From: Zygaena filipendulae
Lineage: Eukaryota; Arthropoda; Insecta; Lepidoptera; Zygaenidae
NCBI GenBank assembly: GCA_907165275.2
Contig: OU015654.1
Coordinates: 5,287,501 to 5,351,500, forward strand
Direction: 5' to 3'
Length of the DNA stretch: 64,000 bases
The notes under the pieces were generated by a model. It saw only the letters and a list, made by a program, of their open reading frames with translations. It did not search any database and was not told the DNA's origin. Below are positions 43,101-53,970 of the stretch, one piece after another. The stretch's first letter is position 1. The number at the start of each line of letters is the position of its first letter. Made by a program: the position numbers and the translations under genes.

Positions 43101-45122
43101 ATACGCTTCAAATATTGTCCTAGTTAAATTCAGATCGATTTAAGTTCCCAGCGTATTATATTATCATAAAAAAATTCTATGTAATTTATGCTTATTTCTG
43201 AATACTGGGTTCGATATGTCGCAAAAATATCTGGCTCTGCTGGTTTTACGTCACCGGAAATGAGGTTTTTATGCTCTTGTTTGTGCAATATTGGAAAGCG
43301 GTCACATCTATAACAAAACATCTATAAAAAAATCTTGGGTCTGTATGTTCGTTTGTCTTCTATGCCTTTCTTTCTTTAATTCTATATCATTAAACCAAAA
43401 CTTTAGTTCGTGGTATGTTGTAAAATCGTGTGCCCGCAGTAGGTATCTCTTTTTTCTACATTTATAGTTTGACGCTTGATGCTCATAAAGATTAGACATT
43501 ACCTATAACTACGTACCTATCTATTAGATATTTATTGAAAACAGTAAGTACGATAATATTCGGAAAATTATTTAAGTATAAGTACCTACTTCTTAAAATT
43601 TGCCATTTTATTTAAATTACAATAGTTTCTTTACTACCACTCTAGCGGAAATAATTTATATCACAATCGAAAATGTTCTGTATGTCACAATGCATGCAAA
43701 TATTTAAACGGAGTAGCGAAACGTTTCCAAGTGTTTATGTTCTTTTACCTTAAAGTCTTCGCTCTGCACTCAGTCGGTGCCTCGGTGCATGCATAGGAGG
43801 CACGAATTAACTTAACCATTAACCAGTTCTCCGACCGTCACGCCGCGTCGCCCTATTTCGTGCAGAGAACGGTGCGTGGGAAAAACGCGAGCGATTTTAC
43901 GGAATCGAATATTATCATTTCGATGGGCGATCGATTGGCGGCGCAGGCGCACGGGTGAATCAACAAATGGAAAGTGCATCTGTTGCACAACGTTCGCTAG
44001 CTAGTACTGTGCAACATGCAATAAACATCTTTAGATGCACAAGTATGTTATGCATGCATTATGCGTGTTTGCTTAATCATCCAGTAATCATTAAGACCAG
44101 GTGAAACGAGACCGCTCGCGCGCTCTTCATACTAATACTGAGTCTAGTACCGATTATATTTTTGCATAAGTAGGTTGTAGTTTATTTTGAGTTTTATATT
44201 ATATATACGTATATTGTCATAGCGTCCAATGTTGCTAAATTTAAAGATACATATATTTATTGTTATGAGTATCTATTCCAATATTTTAAAGAGGAAAATT
44301 TAGTTTAGTTTTTGTGAAAGAGAATTTCCTTTGGTGAATCGAGATTCTATAAATTTCACTGAAAGCTACAGTATAAGTGATATTGGGATTCTCATTATCC
44401 TGTAACAAAGAGCTCCCCAAGGAAATCCTGAAATTCACGCGGGTGAAACCGCAGAGGAATGCTAGTAACAGATAAAATGAAACTAACCTAAGGAAGGAAG
44501 TTTGATAAAATCTTTCACATGATCAACACATAATTTAATTTAGAGCTATGAAACGGCAATTAAAAAAATAAAATTAGTTACTCAATCAACTAACGTGATT
44601 CGCGTTGATCAACTTATAACATAATTAATGTTAAAGAAGTAATTAAACCCATAAAAGTGTGATATCACCAAATGAACAAAGGGTGGTAAGAAACGTAAAT
44701 GTCCCACGCGCCCGGACGTCCCGAACACTTGTTTGATGCCTACTTTCAATTCGCGGATGCGCGCGTGCGCCGTGCGCACCGCGACTACATTAACAAACAA
44801 AAACACAGTCATGACAATAATTATTCATACATTTCCTCACTGAATGTGAACACGAACTTGTGCAAATTAAGGCATAAAAGTTTTTACATTTATACAAATA
44901 TGTATACATAAAAATGTTTTTTTTTTTTTGTTAACAAACAAAACAAAAATTTTGCGACCGCACGCGTTGAAAAGCGGAAAACTTTTCTTTTATTTTTCAC
45001 AATTTAAGAAAAACATTTGAGAGCACTTTTTAACCACTCAATTTAATATTTGACACACATTTTTGAACACATGACTTACCAAGTATGGGGAGCAATGTGA
45101 GCACGATCCACAGGGGAGACAT
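35404..45122 (-). CDS. CPAP1-like secreted chitin-binding protein with mucin-like tail (3 coding exons, 692 aa)
   Basis: Predicted secreted extracellular-matrix protein. Coding exons on the minus strand are 45122-45080, 39360-39070 and 37148-35404; the junctions are GT-AG, each in phase 1, and the total is 2079 nt (693 codons). Residues 1-17 form a short signal peptide (MSPLWIVLTLLPIL then GGA). A single type-2 chitin-binding (peritrophin-A) domain follows, with six cysteines at residues 22, 38, 44, 59, 72 and 83 (spacing C15C5C14C12C10C) and the FNCRGR...GxYYAD...FHVC...FFCPPGTLF pattern seen in CPAP1 proteins. Residues 112-692 are a low-complexity Ser/Thr/Pro/Gln-rich stretch, possibly O-glycosylated, with a direct repeat of EDDGQYRP and an acidic Tyr-rich end (YDYAYYDSDPGFSEYENIED). 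One CBD plus a long spacer fits CPAP1 (cuticular proteins analogous to peritrophins), which act in cuticle or tracheal chitin. Which member is not determinable here. The first intron is 5.7 kb. Confidence 0.88.
37149..39069 (-). other. Intron 2 of the CPAP1-like gene
   Basis: A 1.9-kb AT-rich intron with a degenerate Helitron-like copy at about 38155-38361. Poly-pyrimidine runs occur near 37740 and 38660. I see no extra exon. Confidence 0.7.
38155..38361 (+). mobile_element. Degenerate Helitron-like element in intron 2
   Basis: ACACTAATATAGTTTGTG start, ACTCCTTCACGCTGAAAAGG body and GGGGGACAGCAAG end. More diverged than the others. Confidence 0.5.
39070..39360 (-). CDS. CPAP1-like coding exon 2 (chitin-binding domain)
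   Basis: The acceptor TTGCCAACAG and donor AAGC|GTAAAT bound 291 nt, in phase 1 at both ends. It carries the whole six-cysteine ChtBD2 domain, ending near DPLACPVDLYDGQFDLYRIG, then a basic stretch (TKHIKR) completed by the next exon. The domain begins a few residues after the predicted signal cleavage. Confidence 0.92.
39625..39790 (-). mobile_element. Helitron-like family B fragment in intron 1
   Basis: Minus-strand fragment: TACTATAGTAAAAGAGTAGA at the 5' side and a TGAAATTGCGGGCACCGG decayed 3' side, internally deleted. Confidence 0.45.
40230..40430. promoter_or_regulatory. CpG-rich non-repetitive island in intron 1
   Basis: A GC- and CpG-rich patch (GCGACGACGAC near 40238 and GCCGCGCCGCCG near 40412) in otherwise AT-rich intronic DNA. 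No reading frame with family similarity is seen. A regulatory role is inference only. Confidence 0.25.
40520..40700 (-). mobile_element. Non-LTR retroelement fragment with (TTCA)n tail and T28 run
   Basis: On the minus strand GTGTTCAATAAAGTGATTTT CATTCATTCATTCATT is a retroelement-like 3' end. A pure 28-nt T run lies at 40668-40695 on the + strand. Confidence 0.45.
41071..41412 (+). mobile_element. Helitron-like element with duplicated 5' end
   Basis: TCTATACTAATATAGAACTA at 41071 and a second start ATACTAATATTATGTTTAAA near 41143 precede a decayed body ending GGTCAAAGCTAG. Confidence 0.5.
41785..41974 (-). mobile_element. Helitron-like element, family A, in intron 1
   Basis: Minus-strand 5' CCTTACTAATATTATAAATG and 3' GGGGAACAGCTAG, with a GCATGCAGAATTAG duplication inside. 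Confidence 0.65.
43780..43990. promoter_or_regulatory. CpG-rich non-repetitive island in intron 1
   Basis: This ~200-bp stretch is far richer in CG dinucleotides than its AT-rich surroundings and resembles none of the repeat families in the window. An enhancer or alternative promoter of the CPAP1-like gene is possible, but only base composition supports it. Confidence 0.3.
44272..44465 (+). mobile_element. Helitron-like element in intron 1
   Basis: TCTATTCCAATATTTTAAAG to CAGAGGAATGCTAG. The GCGGGTGAAACC subterminal motif is retained. Confidence 0.5.
45080..45122 (-). CDS. CPAP1-like coding exon 1 (signal peptide)
   Basis: On the minus strand the ATG at 45122-45120 has G at -3 and A at -2. 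It encodes MSPLWIVLTLLPIL and ends in phase 1 at CTTG|GTAAGT. I chose this ATG over upstream in-frame ATGs because it places the hydrophobic core at the N-terminus, giving a signal peptide. The upstream frame is Arg/Gly-rich and GC-rich and looks like 5' UTR or promoter. Confidence 0.8.
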
Positions 45123-45400
45123 GTCGCGAAGTGCTTCGCGAAGGTACTGGTGGGTGAAGGCGCACGCGCCGCCCGCCCGCCGCCCTGCCAGCCACCTTAC
45201 CACCACCCAGCTAATAATGCCGAGAAAAAGGAACGCACTTATGCCGTTCGCATGGTGTTGTCTCACAGTCTAACTTGCAATGCTTCAGTGGTAGTGGTTC
45301 GGCTTGTGGTGTGGTGGGGGCCATTCGCTGCTGTACATCCTGAAAGCTCGCCGACCACCGCCCGCCCCGCTCGCAGCCTGCGATATCACTCGTGACTTAT
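45123..45400 (-). promoter_or_regulatory. Probable 5' UTR/promoter region of the CPAP1-like gene
   Basis: GC-rich sequence directly upstream of the start codon, read on the minus strand, including GGGCGGGCGGGCGGC around 45165-45183. No clear TATA box is placed. It could be the 5' UTR and core promoter, or contain the last part of a longer untranslated exon. Confidence 0.35.
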
Positions 45401-46630
45401 TGAACATTAACGATCACTATCTACCTCTGTCTTCACCATTCATTATTCATAAATGTCTTCGACGCAACTTATGTAACATTAATGATAAAGTGAAACTTAC
45501 CAAATCTGTCAAGATATCAAAATTATGATAATCGCTTTGAAATCTCTAACACAAAGCGGTATTAGAAAACGGTTACAATAGAACAGCTGCAAGGTGTCTG
45601 ATTGATAACTCGTGACATAATTCATAGCGATAGTGATCAATAGACTCAATAACGAATAACACTTAAAAAACTTAGTCTGCATATAGGTATGTTTAAAAAA
45701 ATGTGTAAATCCCTAAAAAATCAGAGTAATAGAGCAGGTTTTTTACATTTTCACTGAATTAATAATTTTTATACCAAATTATCGTGTAACTATAGGTTCT
45801 AATAAGAATTTACTTCGGGGTGTTTACTTTACAAAATATCTTTATTACTGTGCGCTAATACACGCCTTAAGCAATATTATTGTAAATCCAGATCCAGATC
45901 CTTGGATTTCTTACACATGGATTTCTTCACTTCTTCCGATAGCAAAAGCGAAAAAGTACAAAAATGTATTTTACCTAATATACATCTTTCCCGTGGTCTT
46001 CAATTTTCCTATTAATAATACACATACAAAATATCCCATTTGGGGGACATTTGAGGCGGGCACCGCTTACGATGACTCATTTGAAATAACTTAAAAAATA
46101 ACCTATATCGATTTCTCGGTTATAAACTCTACACACGTTGTCTCTATCAAGACTTTATGAATTTGAGCAATTTATTTTAGCCAAACGGATACAGACAAAC
46201 ATTTTTCAACATTAAATCCAGATCTAACCAGTTTTTTTCTTTAACGGTAAAAACATAAAAAACAGGAGAAATATAAAATTGCCAGCAGTCATTTATTTTG
46301 TATATGTTTGAATTGATGCTATCCGTTGGTTTCTAATGAACGATCCCGACTAATTGCGCAACCAACGAAGTCGTGGGACGTGACTGTGTATCCATTGTTA
46401 ACACCAACACCCACGCGGCACTCTTCACGACTTACTGTTTGGGAGCTACCACATTACTACCTACATACACACAAAACAGTTGCTCCTTATTATGAAAATT
46501 ATTAATATACCTAATAAAAATTATAATAATAACAAAAACACAACATACTACTGGATTACACAATAAACTGTTAGCTACCCAAAAAACCAAACATTGAATC
46601 AGGGTGTTTCCCGGAAAATTTTAAAAAAAT
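45400..46630. other. Gene-free interval
   Basis: AT-rich DNA upstream of the CPAP1-like gene; no feature is recognised. Confidence 0.4.
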
Positions 46631-46636
46631 CCATTG

Positions 46637-46967
46637 TAAAGCCATTGTAAAAAAAGGAAGCAGAATGGAACTGGTCAATTATCTCCCTATGACATTAGTA
46701 CCGATACTCTCTAAGATATTTGAGAAAGCAATGCACCATGCTCTGACTGATTTCGCCGACAAATACAATCTAATTAAAAAAGAACAATATGGTTTCCAAA
46801 GGAACAAATCAACAATATTAGCTTTATTTGATCTTGTTTCCAATATAATTAAAGATGTTGACAGTAAAAATTTGGTTACGGTCCTATTTTTTGACATGTC
46901 AAAAGCCTTCGACTTTGTTTCACACGCCATCCCTAAAATTTTTTTCCGCTCCGTTTTGGAGTTTTGA
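46637..46967 (+). pseudogene. Jockey/CR1-like reverse transcriptase fragment
   Basis: About 100 codons covering the N-terminal part of a non-LTR RT domain: VNYLPMTLVPILSKIFEKAM, KKEQYGFQRNKSTILALFDL and the motif A block FFDMSKAFDFVSH. These match Jockey/CR1-clade RTs in order and spacing. The endonuclease, the YADD active site and everything after motif A are missing. The frame ends in TGA where a separate direct repeat begins, so this is a broken remnant. Confidence 0.8.
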
Positions 46968-47478
46968 CGCTAATTTTGTACAATTTAGTTGCCCATGTAA
47001 TAAAACACAAGGATGTAAGTGGAGGTCTTTATGGTTTCCGTCTAGCCCTTCGGAATAACTTTAACAAAATAAATTAAAAGCAAGTACATGTATGTAACGT
47101 CACTTATAGCCTATCAACCGCCGTTTTTGAGTGCAACCGATTAATTATAGAAATAAAAGTTATATAATTCTGGTGGCGTTGTGTGATATATAGAAACCGA
47201 ATTTTTTGAAATAGGACGAAACGAAAGAGTTTTATTACATGCGAAATGTTTAAAAAACTAACTCGACGAGCCTAGTAGAGCAATTAATGGAGCAATGTTG
47301 GTTTATACACGTAGTTGAGTTGCTTGGAGTTTTGACGCTAATTTTGTGCAATTTAGTTGCCCATGTAATAAAACACAAGGATGTAAGTGGAGGTCTTTAT
47401 GGTTTCCGTCTAGCCCTTTGCAATAACTTTAACAAAATAAATTAAAAAACAAGTTTGTATTAGGTAACGTCACTTATA
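46956..47478. repeat. ~153-bp direct repeats 368 bp apart
   Basis: 46956-47108 and 47324-47478 share TTGGAGTTTTGACGCTAATT, CCCATGTAATAAAACACAAG and ATGGTTTCCGTCTAGCCCTT almost without change, then diverge slightly near the end. The DNA between them (47109-47323) is unrecognised. The unit could be a repeat family or a terminal repeat of an unknown element. Confidence 0.65.
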
Positions 47479-47629
47479 AAAACTTATAGGATCAAGTCTA
47501 GATATAATTTTCCAAATCACTTGTTAATTTCTGAGTAGTGAATGATGATTTAGTTGAAGAAATAATTACTTAGAGTGCTGCGCGAGGCGTGAATAATGTA
47601 GATTAGGTCTAGTTAGTGTTCTCATGAGT

Positions 47630-47770
47630 GTGGAGGCGACGCGACGGTGCGCACCGCCGCCGCGCCGCGCTGGTGACCGTTGCTCAATTCCTCAGTTCCG
47701 CGTTCGCGATCCCAGGCCCGCTGCATTTACTACACGACCGCGGGCGAAATGCGAATACAATAGGGGCTAG
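47630..47770. promoter_or_regulatory. CpG-rich island upstream of the CPAP1-like gene
   Basis: A short GC-rich patch (GCGCACCGCCGCCGCGCCGC near 47649) stands out in gene-free AT-rich DNA about 2.5 kb upstream of the CPAP1-like start codon. A distal promoter or noncoding first exon is possible. There is no other support. Confidence 0.25.
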
Positions 47771-47827
47771 GGCTGGCACTTGCACCAATGATCGTTAACA
47801 GCGCACTTTTCCTTATTTAACTTAGTA

Positions 47828-48032
47828 CTAGCTGTTCTCCGCAGTTTCACCTGCGTTAATTTCGGAGTTCCCACGGGAATTCCGGGATGAAAAGTACCCT
47901 ATGTTCTTCAATGTACCCCTGACAACTTTTTGTACAAAATTTTATTATGATCGGTTGAGCAGTTAAGGCGTGAAAGCGTAACAGACAGACAGACAGACAG
48001 AGTTACTTTCGCTTCTATAATATTAGTAAGGA
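47828..48032 (-). mobile_element. Helitron-like element, family A
   Basis: Minus-strand TCCTTACTAATATTATAGAA to GGAGAACAGCTAG, with (CTGT)n near the 5' end. Confidence 0.7.
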
Positions 48033-48249
48033 TTAGTATCTATATTAGTAGTTTAAATATAGTGAAATCCTTTAATATTATGAATGCGAAAGTGAGTTTG
48101 TTTGTTTGTTAGGCTAGACAGACAGACAGACAGAGTTACTTTCGCTTCTATAATATTAGTAAGGATTAGTATCTATATTAGTAGTTTAAATATAGTGAAA
48201 TCCTTTAATATTATGAATGCGAAAGTGAGTTTGTTTGTTTGTTAGGCTT
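47984..48249. repeat. 133-bp tandem duplication containing opposed Helitron 5' ends
   Basis: Two units of 133 bp (anchor AGTTACTTTCGC at 48001 and 48134) read identically by eye. Each unit has a minus-strand Helitron 5' end and a plus-strand Helitron 5' end (TCCTTTAATATTATGAATGC), separated by about 35 bp. Confidence 0.8.
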
Positions 48250-51200
48250 TCACATCGATCATCATGAGCATTTTATAATCCATTTTAACTTTGTTTGGAT
48301 ACTAAAACAGGCTCTTTAGCCGCTATAATAAAGTAGAACTGTTTAATCTGTTGTTCTGTGCGTATGAAATTTTGAATCCTTAAAGTTTAGAATAAAATTT
48401 TGGCAAGTAATCGAATCAAATCCTTGATCCTACTTAAGTCCACTTGACTATGTATTTTCAGTATGTTTTTACCTAATTCATCACGTGATGTGTCACGTGG
48501 ATCTTACACACGTTTTTTATATTTATCTAAAACTTTTGATCGGAGCCAATAAATGCATTTTTCTTCTCTCTTTTCTTTGTAAATTAAAACATAAAATATA
48601 CTAAACACAACGAGCCTCAACCCTACGTACATACATAACCACGAGACGCAATTGATGCTCTCATGCCCGCCTTGATGGCCCGTCACTGTGACCCGTGACT
48701 GTCACACATTCCTAACACAGTTTTACGTTATCTTCGTTAGTTTTTACGTCTAACCACACCGTGTGAAATTGTACAATGTACATCCCCCTAAAGGGATTCG
48801 TTGTTTACGTATACTTACTATATTATTTATTGACTACTTAAGAGTGTGTCAAAATAATGAATAATGACTAGTCGAGTGTATTGATGGGAAAACAATTGAT
48901 TGTAACCTATTTAAGCGTGGTCTTTCTTTCTTTACCTAATATTTAGATCATTTTAATTTAGAGATCATGCTATAATAAGTTCGCTACCACTATCTAATTA
49001 TTACATAGTACCTACTGTAAATTATACATACATTTCTTAAATTTTAAAATTTCAATAAAAATCATTTATGAACAAGTGCATCAGATATTTATTTATTTAT
49101 TTATTCTTTATTGCACAGTGATATTTCTGGATATTTATTCATTTATCGTGAAAAATGTAAACGTGAATTCATTAAAGTAAAGTTAGTAGGTAGGTACTAC
49201 TGACGATATATTAAAGACGATCGAGCTTCTTACTTAAGCTTGTAGCGGATATTAGATATGGATACATATAATTACGACACTACCTACCTTGGTAGGTACT
49301 CATATTTTACGAAATAACACCATCATAAGGAGCGACCGAACATCGTGTGGTCTCTTACGGATTGTGAAACTGTGACACTTTGCTCTAATATATAATAACG
49401 CAGTACAACAAATTACTCATCGAATCACAATCGAATTACATTCGATTATTATGATCATGGATGTAACGTTGGCATCACAAGTAGCAGACATTAACATTCG
49501 TACATACGTCACCTATCTCATGTAAACCCTAATTTTCTATTAAGAATACGACTTTTATATTAAAAATCGTGTTTTTAGTACAATTATAGGAACTTTTCTT
49601 ACATATCAGTTACGTTTCGATTTTTTTTTTGTATGATTAATATAAACATGGATTTGTGTCTAGTAAGTATAATAATTAATTTTTGCATGCGTCGTTGTTT
49701 TATAATAGGGTAAATTATTCTATTCAATTTGTTTTTCTAAGTACTGCAGAAGGCTGCTCCACTTAGTGCTTTAAAGCGAACCGTCTTTATTTTGTACTTT
49801 ACGCTTTAAGTTTCCTTTATGAAACCGCGGCTATGTTTTAAGAAAACAATACGCATAAAAACAAGTAATTTCAAAATTCATCCGTTTTTGGGTGTACCTA
49901 CAAACGCACAGACAGCCAGAGACTTTCGTTTTGAATTCTGTGGTGAGATTATAATCTCTTTGAACAACTTCAATACCTATACCTACTGACTACACATACA
50001 TGTATATACATACATATACATACATGTTGTGTATACATACATGTATAGTTGTGTATACATACATATACATGTATAGATAAATAACTTATTAACTAATTAC
50101 GTGTTTCTTCATATTGCGACTTGTAAAATTGTATTTTTTTTTTCAACTAATTTAAATTACTTAAATTACTTCCTTGCATAGCGATAGAAGCGTATTGATT
50201 TTTTATTTAAGTATAAAAACATCTGAATACCATATTTCTATGTAATTATCATTTATGTATCTAACGCTACTTGACTGTAATTTTATTTGAGTTCAAACGT
50301 CAACTATGACACGTCTATTGCCTATTTACTATTTAGTTACGTAATTTGAGTTGATCCATCAAATGTTACGCTTTCAACAAGGGAAGAAAAATTCAATGCT
50401 TTTTATTAGATAATAAGTAATCAATTCATATTAAGTCATATGTATTATAATAGAATTAAAATGCAAGTTATTATTCTTGTAAATTTTTTATGAACTCGTT
50501 GATGTCTTTTGTACCGAGATAATATTTTTCCTGTTTTCAGGTCAAGAGTGGTAATCGTTAGTAAAATATTACAACTTACGGACCTAACTAATATAGAAAT
50601 AAATATTTTGAAATATCGAATACGATAAACTTTAACATTTTCGAATCCGTTATTATTTTGGGTTAACAGATATTATAAAAAATTGCAAAAGAATTTTTAG
50701 GCAAGATGAAATATATCCGCGTTTTTGTAATAAATTTTAGTACTAGCAGTAATAAGTCATAATTCCATTTACTGAGCTTAAAATGGGGGCTTTTACCTAT
50801 AGCAGCATTACAGTAATCACGATGTTTCGTAATGTGCGTAGAATGTAGAATGCTTGAGCAATTAATTTGCTTGGGATGCTGCACTAGGTTTTAATATGTA
50901 TTTAGTTTGAGGATATATTATATTATCTACTATTATAAATAAAAACTAATATTCGATGGCAAGTGAGTCACGTAATATTTAAATAATTCTTTCGATTTTG
51001 GGTCGAAAAAATGCAGGTGATGAGATATTACCACAAATAATATTATAGAATTTATCCAAAAAAAACTTCCACTTTTGTCTGAACAATATATGTAGTTATT
51101 TTTACCTTAACTTCGAGTGATAAATGTATAGACCATAACGGGTACGTCGATGTCGGCGCAGTGCGGCAGTATGTCATAATTGCGTCACAGTTGGGTCGCA

Positions 51201-52449
51201 AGCGTGGCAACAGGTCATCGCATGTCATCGTTGACGTGGTACGTCGGCTGATGACCGCACGGTCCGTATCAAAGACGGTGATCAAGAAGTTGAGCGTGCT
51301 ATTAGCATTTAAATAAAAAAGTCTCTAATTGATTGTATTCTTTTGGTTACAAAACTTAGCCTACTCGTATTTATAGTAGGTAATTAGAATAAGATGTTAC
51401 ATGTAGATATACTAATTAATTAGTATCTACTTATTCACTTTGTTTATTCTAGTCCTTAGTGGTTTTTTATAACATAGTTATCGCTATAAAACTGGAATCT
51501 TTAAACATTTAATCTTGCATATTGGGTGATATAGTATTATGCAATAAAAAACACCATGCAGCCTAAAGATACGTATACGTAACGCATTGACATGTTTATG
51601 GATATATGACCATGTTAGAAAATATTATTAGTTTTATTTTTATCAATTTATGCTAATGATGCCATATTGAACTAGTTTTAGTTAAATAACCAATTTTATT
51701 GCAGACGCGTTTTTTCATTTTTAGTCCATCCGTTAACAGATATAGGTGTAGGTATGTATCCGCATCTGACACATGACATGCTTTCCTTTAATATTTGTTC
51801 AAATTATTAAGAAAAATTAAATAATTTGTTTTATTTTATTTTTTTATTGATGATTTCAGAAGTACATATCATATATTTTTGCAGGTTTAATTATTATGAG
51901 CCTTTTGTGCAAATAAAATATATTGTACATTCTTCGTTATGGTCAGGAGTAACAGCGTAATATAAGTGTAGCCAAAAAGTTACGTTGCACCTTCAAGCAT
52001 CTCCAAAGTGACCTCGCGGCAACCTTTACTGCGGAGGATCCTCACATTCCGATCCGACGATTATTTCCCAAGCCATACTGTCTTGCCATTGTTTTGTGTA
52101 TAAGTACTTAACGGGTACCCATATACGACGTACGAATTCTGATATTGTAATAAGAAGTTTCATAATTTAAAAAGATGATCAATGTACACTGCTACATAAG
52201 TACAATAATAATAATTAAGCTAGATATCCAGGAGAAAAAAAGCTTTTCTTGTACCATTTACATAATATTTCATACTAATTATTTATGATCAGTGACACTA
52301 TACCTGTTCCTATGAGCTTCTAATATTCTAGTAACAGTTTAAAGTTTTGTAACATAGATCATAAAAAAGCTATTTCTTAGTCCTTAAGCTTTGTTTAATT
52401 TATATTAAGAATTCTTGGAAATTATCTCACATAGCCACCTGCCCCCCTA
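48250..52449. other. Long gene-free interval
   Basis: 4.2 kb of AT-rich DNA. A LINE-like tail (minus strand GCACTGTGCAATAAAGAATA-type, with (TAAA)n) lies at about 49085-49125, and a TACA/TGTA-rich microsatellite at 49995-50075. No exon or RNA gene is recognised. Confidence 0.4.
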
Positions 52450-52610
52450 GGCAAGTTGACAATTTACAATCACTAATGCATAGAAAACTAAAAAGAACGG
52501 AGGCTTTATTTCACGTGGCCACGCTAAACCGGACTTTTGATTGGACGATTTTGCGTGATCACGTGTCATTACAATTCATTTCTGTTTCGTAGATTATAGC
52601 CGGAACAAAC
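52450..52610. mobile_element. Palindromic MITE (GTTGACAATTTACAAT), copy 2, diverged
   Basis: The left arm GTTGACAATTTACAATCACT AATGCATAGAAAACT matches the arm at 31190. The interior CACGTGGCCACGC and GATCACGTGTCATTAC pair, but the right arm has decayed. Confidence 0.6.
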
Positions 52611-52719
52611 AGACAGACAGGTTTTTATACTTTCATTTCACATGTATTTAGTAAAAAGCTGTTACTTTGACATTACAAACAGATACTTCGATTTTTTTTA
52701 TACCTTCTTATCTATATAT

Positions 52720-52948
52720 ATAAAATGCTTTGTCCTGATTGACTGATGGATCAATACACAGCCTAAACCGCTGATCGTAGAGACTTGAAACTTGGAAGGT
52801 GTGTTCTTTGTATGACGCAGGCATCCGATAAAAAGGGATTTTTTAAAATTCAACCCCTAAGGGGATGAAAAAGGGTTGTAAAGTTTGTATAGAACAATTC
52901 CACGGGAACTTCGAAATTATCGCGGGTGAAACCGCGCAGGACAGCTAG
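52720..52948 (+). mobile_element. Helitron-like family C, tandem unit 1
   Basis: TCTATATATATAAAATGCTT to CGCAGGACAGCTAG. The body has GGATCAATACACAGCCTAAA and GCATCCGATAAAAAGGGATT, and a CCCCTAAGGGG palindrome. Confidence 0.75.
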
Positions 52949-53186
52949 TCTATACATATAAAATGCTTTGTCCTGAATGACTGACGGATCAACGCACAGC
53001 CTAAACCGCTGATCGTAGAGATCTGAAACTTGGAGGGTGTGTTGTTTGTTTGACGTAGGCATCCGATAAGAAAGGATTTTTGAAAATTTAACCCCTTAGG
53101 GGATGAAAAGGGGTTGCAAAGTTTGTATGAAACAATTCCGCGGGAATTCTGAAGTTATCGCGGGTGAAACCGCGTGGGACAGCTAA
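52949..53186 (+). mobile_element. Helitron-like family C, tandem unit 2
   Basis: It starts TCTATACATATAAAATGCTT immediately after the CTAG of unit 1 and ends CGTGGGACAGCTAA. The two copies are close in sequence and in head-to-tail order with no spacer. Confidence 0.75.
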
Positions 53187-53970
53187 TATATTATATGAAT
53201 AAATGACCACCGTTAGAGTAGTTACCTATAATTTGTACTGTACTTACTTGATAAACTAATTTTGTGTTTATGATCATCATCAATCATCGTACATTACAAT
53301 AATGGTATCATCCGCTTTGCAGCCATGGTCACCTCAGTCATGAACTCATGACCATAATAATAATAAGTATCTACTCATAATGATTCTTGTTACGGACCAA
53401 AACAAAATAAAACGAGTTATAATTTTAAAATAGATTATTTTTAAATGTTCTCTCCATATCTGTGTACTTTGAGGGTACCCGTGGACCTAAAACGGTATTT
53501 TGCGTATTATGAATATAGTCGTATTATACACGTAAGTCTTCGTAGGAGACACCTAACTCGTATGACCTGCGGATTCCTACAAAGCCTTATACCTAGATTC
53601 TACAATGCCTAAAGTCTAGTACTTTATGATAGGCGTTCGCATAACACCTCCTTTGTATCATATTTTACCTAAATGAAGAACTTCTTAACCACTATTATTC
53701 ATGGTACGATGGTACGAAGGTTCTGGGCGGGGGGGTTGATTGCCTATCTATACTTATAACAAATAAAAATAATCAACAAGCCTAATCATACCAGACCTAA
53801 TATTTTTCAAAACGTAATATTCATAAACATAATGCCTGCTCTAATTATATTTATTAATGAAATCGAATGTACATTTTCATTTTCATAAATTCAGTGTTAC
53901 CTACAATGCTAGAATTTATGAGCAATTGGTTGAATAAGGTTTAATAAATCTAACACTTAAAAAAGGTTTG
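53187..53970. other. Gene-free interval
   Basis: AT-rich DNA; nothing recognised. Confidence 0.4.

Larger units (their letters stand above)
39361..45079 (-). other. Intron 1 of the CPAP1-like gene
   Basis: A 5.7-kb intron. It holds Helitron-like fragments (39625-39790, 41071-41412, 41785-41974, 44272-44465), a LINE/SINE fragment with a 28-nt T run (40520-40700), and three non-repetitive CpG-rich islands (about 40230-40430, 43780-43990 and 44690-44810) that could be regulatory. No further coding exon is convincing. Confidence 0.65.
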
